From the NCBI GenBank assembly GCA_023429365.1, contig JAEYVW010000024.1, positions 1 through 11,000 on the forward strand: DNA of 11,000 bases, written 5' to 3'. The notes under the pieces are model-generated. The model made no database searches. It worked only from the letters and a program-made list of their open reading frames with translations, and was not told the origin of the DNA. The position numbers and the translations under genes are program-made. The stretch is from Bacteroidota bacterium (lineage in GTDB: Bacteria; Bacteroidota; Bacteroidia; Chitinophagales; Chitinophagaceae). Below are positions 1 to 7,183 of the stretch, piece by piece; within the stretch, counting starts at the first letter, position 1; every line of letters starts with the position of its first letter.

Positions 1-560
1 GCTTTGAGATTTATTTTATAATCGTGTTCGCTTCTTTGTCTGTCCTTTTGCTCCTGCCTGTTCTGGCTCATCATTATAATTGGAGCTTGTATAGCTGCTA
101 AACATGAAAGTATCAGGTTCAGTAATATGAATGGGTAAGGATCAAACGGTTTTGTGGCAATAAACCAAACATTTATTATCATCCAAATTATAATGAAAGA
201 AAAAAATGTGGCAATAAATGTCCAGCTACCACCAAAAGCAGCTACCTTATCTGCTATTTTTTGTCCGACTGTAAGTTTAGCTTCAATTTCATCCTGAATG
301 TTTTCAGAAAGTATTGAATTATTTTTGATGGCCTCCATAACATCTCTGTCAATGATTGCCAACTCTCCTTTTTCTTGTATAATCAGGGACGTTAAGTATA
401 GTCGCCTGTATTGATTGAGTTCAGCTAATGTGATATAGCTTTCTTTACCAAAATCTGGATGTTCGGTCTTGATTAGATTGAAAATTCCTTCCCGGATATC
501 TGAAGCCTTTACTTCTTCACCCTTCTGAATTTCTTTTTTACTTAAATGGCTCTTCTTCAT
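1..560 (-). CDS. DUF1003 family membrane protein, C-terminus cut by window edge
   Basis: The frame is open from ATG at 560-558 to the left edge (186 complete codons) with no stop, so the C-terminus lies outside. A hydrophilic N-terminal part (residues 1-100) is followed by the family's hallmark: KIADKVAAFGGSWTFI (101-116) leading into a first membrane helix (about 112-134), a short FDPYPFILLN turn (139-148), a second helix (about 142-162) ending in AAIQAPIIMMSQNRQE (155-170), and a basic, charged tail with DRQRSEHDYKINLK (173-186). This order matches DUF1003 inner-membrane proteins, whose function is not established. There is no clear ribosome binding site; the start is chosen because it is the first ATG in the open frame and gives a normal N-terminal domain. 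A doubtful upstream ORF ends on the overlapping ATGA at 560-557. Family call is confident, function unknown. Confidence 0.88.
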   Translation of the reverse strand, partial: MKKSHLSKKEIQKGEEVKASDIREGIFNLIKTEHPDFGKESYITLAELNQYRRLYLTSLIIQEKGELAIIDRDVMEAIKNNSILSENIQDEIEAKLTVGQKIADKVAAFGGSWTFIATFFSFIIIWMIINVWFIATKPFDPYPFILLNLILSCLAAIQAPIIMMSQNRQEQKDRQRSEHDYKINLK

Positions 561-793
561 TTTGGGTGTCTTTTTAAATAATCCGCATAGTTCTCACAGC
601 CTGGCCTGGTAGCGGTTCCTGTAGCTACCGGGAGCGAATAATTGTTGCTGAACCAAGATACGAAAGTTGGGGTTATTCGTATTGGGCAGGCCGCATTCTG
701 ATACGTCAGTAGGCCAATCCGATGATTCAGCAGCTTAGTTTTTTTGAGTTTGAGGCTGATTTCCTGAATGACAATGCAGGCCTGCTCCATCAT
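557..793 (-). CDS. Doubtful small ORF (78 aa) overlapping the DUF1003 start
   Basis: An open frame of 78 codons starts at tandem ATGs (793-788) and its TGA overlaps the DUF1003 start codon as ATGA, an arrangement seen in translationally coupled pairs. The product has no signal peptide, membrane helix or motif I recognise; it is mildly basic with two cysteines in the body and ends in YADYLKRHPK. The opposite strand over the same DNA also has a 37-codon frame (722-835), so the openness may be chance. I cannot assign a function, and it could equally be a non-coding leader or a degraded gene. Confidence 0.22.
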   Translation of the reverse strand: MMEQACIVIQEISLKLKKTKLLNHRIGLLTYQNAACPIRITPTFVSWFSNNYSLPVATGTATRPGCENYADYLKRHPK

Positions 794-1022
794 GGTGAAG
801 AGGGATACAATCTACCTGCACTATTCTTCTGTTAAAAACAGCCCAGCACGGAATTTCATTTCTGTAATCGTTTGCTTTTCAGGTTTTCATTTTTAAAAAC
901 TGAAGAAGCATGGCTGGAAAAAGGATTGTCATGATTAAACCAAAATAGGTTAGCAGTCAGCAAGGCGATGCTGTGGCACTACAGGCGGTTGTCGTCCAGT
1001 GGATTAGTTTTTTCCCTTAAAC
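794..1022. other. Intergenic stretch, no gene seen
   Basis: These 229 bases lie between the stop of the exporter ATPase and the doubtful small ORF. All frames are short and broken, and I see no terminator-grade hairpin, tRNA or recognisable protein relic. It presumably contains the 3' end of the exporter transcript and the promoter for the DUF1003 gene, but no specific signal can be pointed to. Confidence 0.5.
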
Positions 1023-1703
1023 TCATTTGCTAATGATTTTTCCATCTTCCATCTCTATAGTCCTGTTGGTATGTGATGCAAATTCCACATCATGGGTAAC
1101 GATCAATAATGTTTGTTGAAACTTAGTACATAGATCCTTAAAAATAGCAAAAACAGTCTGGCTATTTTTTTTATCCAGGTTGCCTGTTGGTTCATCACCC
1201 ATAATGATCAAAGGGTCATTGATCAAAGCCCTGGCGATAGCCACACGCTGTTTCTCGCCGCCTGAAAGCTGGTTGGGTTTTTTATCGCGTAGTTGATCAA
1301 TTCCTAATTCAGTCAACCACTTTAAAGCATTGTTTTCAATTTCATTTTCAGTGTACTTGTTTAATTTTAAACCCGGCAGCATAACATTTTTTAAAACACT
1401 GAATTCATTCAGCAGGTAATGAAACTGAAAAACAAAGCCAATTTTTTCATTACGCACTTCAGATAATCGTGTTCCCGGTTTACCCGTCATTACTTCTCCA
1501 TCGATCAACAGGGTTCCTTCATATTCCGTATCCATTGTGGATAGAACATATAGCAGTGTAGATTTACCGCAACCTGATTTGCCCATCAGGGAAACAAATT
1601 CACCCTTATTTACAATAATATTTATATCGTTCAATACAGGAACATCAATATGATCATGAAACGTCTTAGTGATATGTCTTGCTTCAATAACTGGAGTGCT
1701 CAT
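1023..1703 (-). CDS. ABC exporter ATPase, MacB/LolD type
   Basis: This cytoplasmic nucleotide-binding subunit (226 aa, normal for a stand-alone LolD/MacB-type ATPase) should power the permease encoded just upstream. All catalytic motifs are present: Walker [10 protein letters not shown] (41-49), Q-loop Gln93 in FVFQ, signature LSGGE (146-150), Walker B LIIMGDEP (165-172), D-loop following at N175-L176-D177, and the switch His204 in VTHD. The ATG (1703-1701) lies one base after the permease stop (TAA at 1707-1705) and is preceded by a GAGGG purine run inside the permease's last codons, which supports the start and suggests translational coupling. It is the last gene of a three-gene operon. The family covers lipoprotein release, peptide/antibiotic efflux and cell-division permeases; the adaptor in this operon favours efflux across both membranes. 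The transported substrate cannot be read from the sequence. Confidence 0.93.
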   Translation of the reverse strand: MSTPVIEARHITKTFHDHIDVPVLNDINIIVNKGEFVSLMGKSGCGKSTLLYVLSTMDTEYEGTLLIDGEVMTGKPGTRLSEVRNEKIGFVFQFHYLLNEFSVLKNVMLPGLKLNKYTENEIENNALKWLTELGIDQLRDKKPNQLSGGEKQRVAIARALINDPLIIMGDEPTGNLDKKNSQTVFAIFKDLCTKFQQTLLIVTHDVEFASHTNRTIEMEDGKIISK

Positions 1704-1704
1704 A

Positions 1705-2964
1705 TTATTTCCCTCTTATGATGACTACCGGATCTACTTTACTTGCTTTAGTTGCAGGAAATAATCCTGCCAAAAAAGTAGTGAGAAGTGAAAACGAAAT
1801 ACCGATTAAGTAATACGCAGGATTATAATTGACAGGATAAGTAGTGACTGACGGAAGTGAAGGGGAATGAAAAGGAATGGCATCGATTAAGAGAGATAAA
1901 AGGTAACCAGATAGCAGTCCTACCAATCCTCCGAAGAATCCAATGGTTAAAGCGATTATCAGAAATATCTTTTTCACATCACCGCCTGAAAATCCTGTGG
2001 CCTTCAGGATAGCGATAGAATCCATTTTTTCATAGATCATCATATTTAGAATGTTGTAGATGCCAAATCCTGACACGATGAGCAGAGTAATTCCCACTGC
2101 ATATGAAATAAGCGTTCGTAAAGAGCTGCCTGTTTCAAATTGGCTGTTTGCCGTTTGTATATCTAAGGCTTCCAGTCCGAACAGGTTCTTATATTCATTT
2201 GCCACTTTTGGTGCCTCATCAAGATTGTTGAGTTTCACTTGTATGTCAGTAAGATAGTTGGCAGGCTTGCCTAATATTTTTTGGGTAGTAGCAATCGAAG
2301 TATATCCCTGTATTTTATCAAGTTCTCTTATGCCTGACTGGTAATACCCTATTAGTTTTAGTGGAAACACTTCGCCACCGGGTGTAGTGATGTAGACCTG
2401 GTCGCCGATGTTTGCCAGTAATTGATCCGCAAGTGGTTTGCCGAGAATGATACTATTGGGAACTATGTTCAGATCACTTCCTGAACCATTAGTGATATAA
2501 TCGTAGAAGTGGAACAGTTTATTTTCCTCATGGGGGTTTATTCCGTCTATAACACCGGCGATGCGAATATTTCCCTCATTGAAAAAAGCCGGTGTATGGA
2601 CTTTAGACGATATACCAACTACTCTTTTATCGTTACCAATGGCATTGATAATAGCTCCGCTGTTATATATTTCTTCACGGCTGTTAGAGGCTTTTACAGA
2701 AGAAATAAAGTTGTGAAACTTTTTGTACGCCAAAGTTGCAGTAATGGGTTGATGTGGATTTCTTTCTATTTCATTATAAAGTTGGATATGAGCGGTACGG
2801 TTTAAAATCAATCCGTCGAGCAACTTATTTAAACCGGTCATAAAGCTGAGCAAGGCGATAAACATGGTAATGCTGAAGGTAACACCAATGGCTGCTATTA
2901 AAGTTTGTCTCCACCTTGCCAATAGGAGTGATTCTGCAATTTCTGTATTCAATTTATAATTCAC
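1705..2964 (-). CDS. ABC exporter permease, MacB/FtsX-like
   Basis: A 419-aa inner-membrane subunit with FtsX/MacB topology: one N-terminal helix (about 21-43), a large periplasmic domain (about 44-284), then three C-terminal helices (about 285-305, 333-357, 384-402). The typical MKxxSIAILKATGFS-like cytoplasmic loop between helices 2 and 3 is present (EKMDSIAILKATGFSGGDV), as is the closing PATKASKVDPVVIIRG. No ATPase is fused, so the partner is the separate ATPase downstream. The start is GTG (2964-2962), which overlaps the stop of the adaptor gene as GTGA, a four-base overlap indicating tight coupling; a GGCAGG stretch precedes it. MacB-type permeases act as mechanotransmitters, using ATP hydrolysis in the cytoplasm to drive the periplasmic adaptor and outer-membrane channel. 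A LolC/E-like role is less likely given the adaptor. Substrate unknown. Confidence 0.9.
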   Translation of the reverse strand: MNYKLNTEIAESLLLARWRQTLIAAIGVTFSITMFIALLSFMTGLNKLLDGLILNRTAHIQLYNEIERNPHQPITATLAYKKFHNFISSVKASNSREEIYNSGAIINAIGNDKRVVGISSKVHTPAFFNEGNIRIAGVIDGINPHEENKLFHFYDYITNGSGSDLNIVPNSIILGKPLADQLLANIGDQVYITTPGGEVFPLKLIGYYQSGIRELDKIQGYTSIATTQKILGKPANYLTDIQVKLNNLDEAPKVANEYKNLFGLEALDIQTANSQFETGSSLRTLISYAVGITLLIVSGFGIYNILNMMIYEKMDSIAILKATGFSGGDVKKIFLIIALTIGFFGGLVGLLSGYLLSLLIDAIPFHSPSLPSVTTYPVNYNPAYYLIGISFSLLTTFLAGLFPATKASKVDPVVIIRGK

Positions 2965-4040
2965 TGCCTGCCCGTTTTAATAATATCATCTTTGTTCAAA
3001 CCGCTGATAATTTCAACTAGCTGGTAATCTTTTAAACCTGTGACCACTTTTCTTTTTTCCCCGTTTTTAAGAACTACGGTATTATCATCCATCAAATATG
3101 TGCGGGGAATCGTTAGTGCATTTGTTTTTGTGCTGATCAGGATATTTGCTTCTACCGTTAAATTAGGATAGAGTCGGGGTGGCCGGGAAATAAACGTTGC
3201 TTCAGCCTTGAATGATCTTGAACGGTCATTCATTATTGGTTGAATTTTTGTTAAAGAGGCTTCAAACACCTGTCCTTCGTAACTATCCATGCTTACAAAC
3301 ACCTTTTGTCCAGGTATAAGCTTGCCGATGTCGTATTCGTCTACCTGAAGATCCATTAAAAATTCATTCACATCACCAATCACAGCTATAGGTGTTTGTG
3401 TATTTACCATTTCTCCTGGTTCTCTCAGGATACTATATACTTTTCCATCCTGCCGGGCTTTGACAGTGTAATCATTATTTACTGAATTGTTTATCTGTAA
3501 ATTTTTGATCGACTGCTGTGCCGTAAAATCAATCTGTTTCTTAAGATTATTATATTGCAGGATTGAAACCTGGTAAGCGGTCACAGAATTCCTGTAGGCG
3601 AGTTCCCTTTGTTCCATTTCATTACGGGTCCCAATATCTTCTTTCCATAAATTTTGCTGACGTTGAAATAGCGCAGAATCGGTTTGCATTTTTTTTCGCG
3701 CCAACTCAATGTTTGCTTTCAACTCATTTAACCGATCAACATTTGATGGTAATGACGAATAAGAAGCAGCAATCCTGGCATTTTCGGCATTCAGTTGAGA
3801 TGTTTCATTTAATAAGGTTACAATGGCGTCGCCCTTTTTAATAGTATCTCCTTCAGTCACTAAGTTTTGCGCAATAATGCCGTTTACCGTTGAATAGACT
3901 TCATACTGATCCTTACTCTTAACAATGCCGGAGGCATACACTGATTCGGTAATATTCTGAACAATCGGTTTAGTTGTTTCTGCCCCTTTGTCATTACAGG
4001 AATAAAAAATTACTATAGTTGCCAATAACAACCTTTTCAT
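2961..4040 (-). CDS. Periplasmic adaptor (HlyD/MacA-like) lipoprotein of the ABC exporter
   Basis: First gene of the exporter operon, 359 aa. It has a short basic start MKRLLL, a hydrophobic stretch and Cys15 followed by NDKG, which reads as a lipoprotein signal, although the -3 residue (Phe) is unusual. Then come a barrel-sandwich/lipoyl half (VYSTVNGIIAQNLVTEGDTI, about 47-66), a long coiled-coil hairpin (about 88-190), the second lipoyl half (VKARQDGKVYSILREPGEMV, about 194-213), and beta-barrel and membrane-proximal domains. This is the order in MacA/HlyD adaptors, which bridge an inner-membrane permease to a TolC-like channel; no channel gene is in the window. I prefer ATG 4040 because it gives a proper signal peptide; an in-frame ATG at 4055 would add five residues. 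A CATATTTG sequence (minus strand, 4077-4070) resembles a -7 element at a suitable distance, but without a clear -33 partner. Confidence 0.88.
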   Translation of the reverse strand: MKRLLLATIVIFYSCNDKGAETTKPIVQNITESVYASGIVKSKDQYEVYSTVNGIIAQNLVTEGDTIKKGDAIVTLLNETSQLNAENARIAASYSSLPSNVDRLNELKANIELARKKMQTDSALFQRQQNLWKEDIGTRNEMEQRELAYRNSVTAYQVSILQYNNLKKQIDFTAQQSIKNLQINNSVNNDYTVKARQDGKVYSILREPGEMVNTQTPIAVIGDVNEFLMDLQVDEYDIGKLIPGQKVFVSMDSYEGQVFEASLTKIQPIMNDRSRSFKAEATFISRPPRLYPNLTVEANILISTKTNALTIPRTYLMDDNTVVLKNGEKRKVVTGLKDYQLVEIISGLNKDDIIKTGRQ

Positions 4041-4280
4041 GGATGGAAAATACATAGGTTGCTATACGTCAAATATGATATTGGTCAGTAGAGATCAGGA
4101 ACTTGGTCAGAAAAGAAGAGTGCCTATTGGTGCAAGCGATGGCGTAATATCCCAACACCCTTCAATACGCGAAGTTGGGGTATCTGTTACTGTGTCCGCC
4201 GATGGCCTATGCTTACAAAAAAGCCGATATTTGATGAAAGAACCAGGAGCATTGCTGTTGCTAACGTCGAGGGATTCATG

Positions 4281-4432
4281 ATGTGGCGGTATTCCGAATC
4301 CCGCGAACAGGGTACAGGGCTGGGACTGAAGATTGTAAAATGATATGTCGAACTAATGGTGAAAAAAAATAGTATAGGTAGCCAGGCATTGCCTTTATCA
4401 TTGAGCTGATATGTACTGCAAACATGGATTAA
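4281..4432 (+). pseudogene. Relic of a histidine kinase C-terminus (HATPase domain)
   Basis: Reading from 4281 gives MWRYSESREQGTGLGLKIVK, then an in-frame TGA (4341-4343), then YVELM. The GTGLGLKIVK block is the G2 box of the HATPase_c ATP-binding domain, and an acidic helix starting YVELMGG-like follows it in intact kinases. After a frame change the sequence GIAFIIEL (4385-4408) matches the usual last strand of the domain (GSTFxIEL). So one nonsense codon and at least one frameshift separate three pieces of one domain in correct order and spacing. The upstream part of the kinase (dimerisation His, N box) is not recognisable. The rest of the domain has been lost or scrambled, and no response regulator lies nearby. 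Confidence 0.72.
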
Positions 4433-4582
4433 ATATTGGGTATAAATTTTTGAATACTTTCCTGCTCAGCTGGGGTTATACTGATAGCAATCATACTTTT
4501 ACTTGTTTGTCATCATTGTTTAATATATAACGACAAATAACCTTTGTTAAGGATTTTCATAGGATATTGGATTATTGAATCA

Positions 4583-4607
4583 GGCCGGATTTCTATCCGG
4601 CCTCTTT
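4583..4607 (+). terminator. Terminator-like hairpin
   Basis: A perfect 8-bp stem GGCCGGAT/ATCCGGCC (4583-4590 and 4595-4602) closes a TTCT loop and is followed by TCTTT. It lies about 150 bases after the histidine kinase relic on the same strand and may be that gene's former terminator. The T-tract is weak, so efficiency is uncertain. Confidence 0.55.
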
Positions 4608-4622
4608 CGCGGCTTAAATAGG

Positions 4623-4641
4623 TTTTCCATCACATGGAAAA
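4623..4641. repeat. Perfect inverted repeat
   Basis: TTTTCCAT and ATGGAAAA are exact reverse complements separated by CAC. The size and symmetry suit a dimeric regulator's operator, but no regulator gene is adjacent and no T-tract makes it a terminator. Confidence 0.4.
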
Positions 4642-4648
4642 GAATGAC

Positions 4649-4735
4649 CGGTTTCACTCCAAAAGTTGATGGCGGTCATACTTTACTTTAGGTAATAGGG
4701 TCAGTTTTGTGCCTCAGAAATGCTGTCATGTCAAA
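4649..4735. repeat. Loose direct repeats with 25-base period
   Basis: GGTCA-type units recur at 4674, 4699 and (as TGTCA) 4724, with a weaker unit at 4649. Units 4674-4698 and 4699-4723 match at about half their positions. The unit style resembles the multiple terminal repeats of IS21-family elements in Bacteroidota, but no transposase remains and the match is by memory only. Confidence 0.3.
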
Positions 4736-4919
4736 CTATTCGCTTCTTGAAAGTCTCCCGACTCCTGAAAGGAACCTTGCTCCGGTAGTTCATATTTCGG
4801 TCATCAAAAGGACAACGGAAATGAAAAAGGTGGACATTCCAAAAAAAGGTGAAAAAGGGGAGATGCCCGGGTTTTATACAGAACCAATTTTTAAATTAAG
4901 AAAGCATGATTTTTTTTAA
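4728..4919 (+). CDS. Small basic protein A, FYTxPIFK-tail family (63 aa)
   Basis: I do not know this family, but the gene is supported by its paralogue at 7184-7402. Shared features in the same order are an APV(V/I)H block (residues 18-22 here, 19-23 there), a Lys/Glu-rich middle (KKGEKGE, 39-45), and a nearly identical C-terminus FYTEPIFKLRKHDFF (49-63). Conservation of amino acids despite changed codons argues for translation. The track-length frame could begin at a TTG (4707), but ATG 4728 aligns with ATG 7184 of the paralogue and leaves APV at the same depth, so I use it. No signal peptide or membrane helix. It sits directly ahead of an Hsp20 relic, as the paralogue sits ahead of an intact Hsp20, so a role tied to small heat shock protein loci is possible but only inferred from position. 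Confidence 0.62.
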   Translation: MSNYSLLESLPTPERNLAPVVHISVIKRTTEMKKVDIPKKGEKGEMPGFYTEPIFKLRKHDFF

Positions 4920-4962
4920 CCCGGTTACCCGGCCGCAGCAAACTAAAATGCAGTGATCTACG

Positions 4963-5135
4963 GAACAATGGAAGATACATGAAAATGACGGGAACTGCAT
5001 TGAACGACATATTCTGTACCCGCGAATGCTGATACTGAATTTATCAGCTCAGAATACAAAAAGGGATTTCTAAGCTTACGTATTCCCAAAGCCAATCCCC
5101 TTTCAATCTGTTATAGCCAGACAAGTTGTAATTTA
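4963..5135 (+). pseudogene. Relic of an Hsp20 gene (C-terminal half)
   Basis: From 4969 the sequence WKIHENDGNCIERHILYP aligns without gaps to residues 92-109 of the intact Hsp20 at 7490 (FKLREFNYKCFEKRINLP). After a frameshift near 5020, NADTEFISSEYKKGFLSL (from 5025) aligns to residues 111-128, including the alpha-crystallin A-x-x-x-G-x-L region (here GFL), and continues through PKAN and a Cys that matches Cys139. The stop expected after residue 147 is a TTA (5136-5138), so the frame runs into the phosphorylase start at 5142. Roughly the first 90 codons are gone; only about 45 bases separate it from small protein A. Conservation is too regular for chance, so this is a dead paralogue of the 7490 gene. 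Confidence 0.8.
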
Positions 5136-5141
5136 TTAGTT

Positions 5142-6803
5142 ATGAGTTTTTCTTTTTCTTTCCCTTATAATATTGATCCAAACTTTCAGAAAAAAGTAGC
5201 TTACTTCTGTATGGAGTTTGGTATTGATCAGGCGTTAAAAACGTATGCCGGAGGATTAGGATTCCTGGCAGGATCTCACATGCGCAGTGCTTATGAGTTA
5301 AAACAGAATATGATAGGAATTGGCATTTTATGGAGATACGGTTACTATGACCAAATAAGAAAGGAAGATCAGACAATGGGTGTCCAGTTTCAGGAGAAAG
5401 TGTATGGATTTCTAAAAAAAACAGATATCAGGTTAACAATCAGGGTTTCCGGGCACGATGTTTTTGTAGCCGTTTATTATCTGCCGCCGGAAGTTTTTAA
5501 TACGGTTCCTGTATTCTTTTTAAGTACAGATATTCCTGAGAATGATTACCTGGCAAAAACCATTTGCCACAAGTTATATGATTCCAATCCCGAATCAATG
5601 TCCGCAGCAGCGATATTGCTGGGAGAAGGCGGTGCAAAGCTTTGTGAAAAGTTAAACTGGTTGCCTGATGTGTACCATCTGAATGAGTCACATGCTTTAC
5701 CCCTTGTATTTCACTTATATAAAAAGTACAGGGATATAAAAGAGGTAAGGAAAAGATTTGTCTTTACGAACCATACTCCTGAGGCCGGGGGTAACCAAAA
5801 GAGCGATTTCTTACTACTGGATAAGTTGGGCTTCTTTTTGGATATTCCACTGAATGAGGTGAAGACCATTGTTCAGGCTGAGAACGGGGTACTTGATCAC
5901 ACGTTGACTGCACTGCGGCTGGCAGGTATTTCCAATGGTGTATCCAGTAAGCATCTTCAGAGCCTGCGCAGTACATGGCAGGGCTACCAGGATATTTGTC
6001 CTATAATAAGTATAACTAATGCGCAAAATTTTTCTTTCTGGCATAACCAGGATCTGTATAGAGCCATGTCCGACAATAATGACAACGCATTGCTAACAAA
6101 AAAATTTGAGTTAAAGAGATTGTTGTTTGAGGAAGTTGCCGATCAAAATGGCGAAATATACGACGAAAAAGTTCTGACAATTGTTTTTGCTAAACGCTTT
6201 GGTGGATACAAAAGGCCGGAACTTCTATTGAATAATATGGATCGGTTTCAACAGCTTGTAACAAATACGGAAAGACCCATCCAAATTGTTTGGGCAGGAA
6301 AGCCACACCCAACGGATTATGCAGCCATTGCTTCCTTTGATAAGGTCGTGAATATCTGTAAAACATACCCGAATTGTTCAATACTTGTTGGATATGAGAT
6401 AAGACTATCTAAATTGCTCAAACAAGGAGCCGATATATGGTTAAATGTGCCACGGATAACACATGAAGCCTCGGGTACCAGTGGGATGTCAGCCGCCATG
6501 AATGGAGCGGTCAACGTATCAATACCAGATGGCTGGTTTCCGGAATTTGCCAGGGACACTATAAACAGTTTTATTATTCCGAGCGCAGACCCGCTTTTGC
6601 CTGATCACAGGCAGGATGAAGTTGATGCCACTGCTTTGTATGATTTGCTTGAAAAAAGCGTAGTCCCCATGTATTACGACAATCCCTCAAAATGGCTTTC
6701 AATCGTAAAAAATGGGATGAAGGATATTGTTCCTCAGTTTGACAGCAATCGGATGGCCATAGAGTATTATGAGAAATTGTATTCGGCTATGAAAGATCTT
6801 TAG
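5142..6803 (+). CDS. Short alpha-glucan phosphorylase-like protein (GT35 superfamily) lacking the PLP lysine
   Basis: At 553 aa this is much shorter than classic glycogen phosphorylases (about 800-850) and starts almost directly at AYFCMEFGIDQ (20-30), followed by YAGGLGFLAGSH (35-46). Other GT35 landmarks are in order: DVYHLNESHALPL (176-188), FTNHTPEAGGN, FAKRFGGYKR (349-358, with the Arg and Lys that hold the phosphate groups) and IVWAGKPHP. The PLP block EASGTSGM (442-449) is present, but the next residue, normally the Schiff-base Lys, is Ser450. Family members release glucose 1-phosphate from glycogen-like glucans using PLP in the cytoplasm; without that Lys, this protein may use another chemistry, act on another substrate or be a glucan-binding regulator. 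ATG 5142 fits the family N-terminus. It follows the Hsp20 relic, whose frame reads into it, and no Shine-Dalgarno is visible. Confidence 0.85.
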   Translation: MSFSFSFPYNIDPNFQKKVAYFCMEFGIDQALKTYAGGLGFLAGSHMRSAYELKQNMIGIGILWRYGYYDQIRKEDQTMGVQFQEKVYGFLKKTDIRLTIRVSGHDVFVAVYYLPPEVFNTVPVFFLSTDIPENDYLAKTICHKLYDSNPESMSAAAILLGEGGAKLCEKLNWLPDVYHLNESHALPLVFHLYKKYRDIKEVRKRFVFTNHTPEAGGNQKSDFLLLDKLGFFLDIPLNEVKTIVQAENGVLDHTLTALRLAGISNGVSSKHLQSLRSTWQGYQDICPIISITNAQNFSFWHNQDLYRAMSDNNDNALLTKKFELKRLLFEEVADQNGEIYDEKVLTIVFAKRFGGYKRPELLLNNMDRFQQLVTNTERPIQIVWAGKPHPTDYAAIASFDKVVNICKTYPNCSILVGYEIRLSKLLKQGADIWLNVPRITHEASGTSGMSAAMNGAVNVSIPDGWFPEFARDTINSFIIPSADPLLPDHRQDEVDATALYDLLEKSVVPMYYDNPSKWLSIVKNGMKDIVPQFDSNRMAIEYYEKLYSAMKDL

Positions 6804-6819
6804 AAAAGCAAAAATATTC

Positions 6820-6866
6820 TGTGTAGCGTCATTGATCATGATGATCAACATACATGATTCTACGCA
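6820..6866. repeat. Extended palindrome after the phosphorylase gene
   Basis: A perfect core TTGATCAT-G-ATGATCAA (6832-6848) is nested inside outer arms TGTGTAG (6820-6826) and CTACGCA (6860-6866) that pair with one wobble. It lies 17 bases after the stop codon and has no T-tract, so it may stabilise the mRNA end or bind a protein rather than act as an intrinsic terminator. Confidence 0.4.
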
Positions 6867-6918
6867 TTGTTAAAGAACATATTTACAGCCATTGCTGTCC
6901 GGAATAAATTGTTGAAAT

Positions 6919-7077
6919 ATGTTCAAACCCGGGACTAGTACGGGTTTGTGCAGTATCCTGGCGGATGCCGTGGATGAATTGATTGAAATTGTACTCGAAA
7001 AAGGAGGACTTGTTTATTTTGTTGATAATGATCTGTTGAAGGAGTTTGGACGGGTAGGACTGATCACTAGGTACTAA
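6919..7077 (+). pseudogene. Relic of a baeRF/eRF1-like protein C-terminus
   Basis: An open frame of 52 codons ends in ADAVDELIEIVLEKGGLVYF (from 6961) followed by VDNDLLKEFGRVGLITRY and a TAA. This pattern, a helix with a D-E-L-I-E run, a G-G-x-V-x-F-V strand, a basic/acidic loop and a final (I/V)ALI-x-R/Y-Y strand, is how I remember the C-terminal domain of bacterial eRF1-related (baeRF) proteins, which usually exceed 350 aa. Here only the last 40 or so residues survive. The first codons (MFKPGTSTGLC) fall within an inverted repeat and do not look like the family, and a TGA stands two codons before the ATG, so the 5' part has been deleted. The family identification is from memory; the relic status is inferred. 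Confidence 0.55.
6924..6948. repeat. Inverted repeat at the relic's 5' junction
   Basis: CAAACCCG (6924-6931) and CGGGTTTG (6941-6948) are exact reverse complements around a nine-base loop. They sit just where resemblance to the baeRF family begins, so they may mark the deletion or insertion joint that truncated it. Confidence 0.45.
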
Positions 7078-7183
7078 TGTGGCGGCATTCTTCAATTGGC
7101 TAATAACTATCACTACAAGGATTGATGACCATCAGTTTTAACAAGACAGCTTCAGCCGACCTTTGGAACTTGAAAGCGAACTG

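Larger units (their letters stand above)
4041..4727. other. Gene-poor stretch with relics and hairpins
   Basis: No intact gene is supported in these 687 bases. The left part must carry the promoter of the minus-strand exporter operon. The middle (4281-4432) holds the decayed end of a histidine kinase. Further right are a terminator-like hairpin (4583-4607), a perfect 8-base inverted repeat around CAC (4623-4641), and loosely repeated 25-base units (4649-4735). An 80-codon plus-strand frame (4039-4281) has no recognisable features and is not called. Confidence 0.6.

Noticed and set aside
722..835. Plus-strand frame of 37 codons opposite the doubtful small ORF
   Set aside because: Short, unsupported by motif or ribosome binding site; used only as a warning that the opposite frame may also be chance.
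4056..4110. Full promoter for the exporter operon
   Set aside because: CATATTTG is a near match to the -7 element, but no TTG-type -33 element stands at the right distance, so it is mentioned only in the gene entry.
4039..4281. Plus-strand frame of 80 codons in the exporter's upstream region
   Set aside because: No recognisable features; overlaps the likely promoter of the adaptor gene and ends where the kinase relic begins.
5140..5376. Minus-strand frame opposite the phosphorylase start
   Set aside because: Fully covered by the conserved N-terminus of the phosphorylase on the plus strand; a shadow.
6832..6848. Intrinsic terminator for the phosphorylase
   Set aside because: The palindrome is perfect but A/T-balanced and lacks a T-tract, so it is listed as an inverted repeat instead.
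6883..7113. Minus-strand frame of 76 codons
   Set aside because: It lies antisense to the plus-strand baeRF-like relic, whose residues match a protein family while the minus frame shows no motif.
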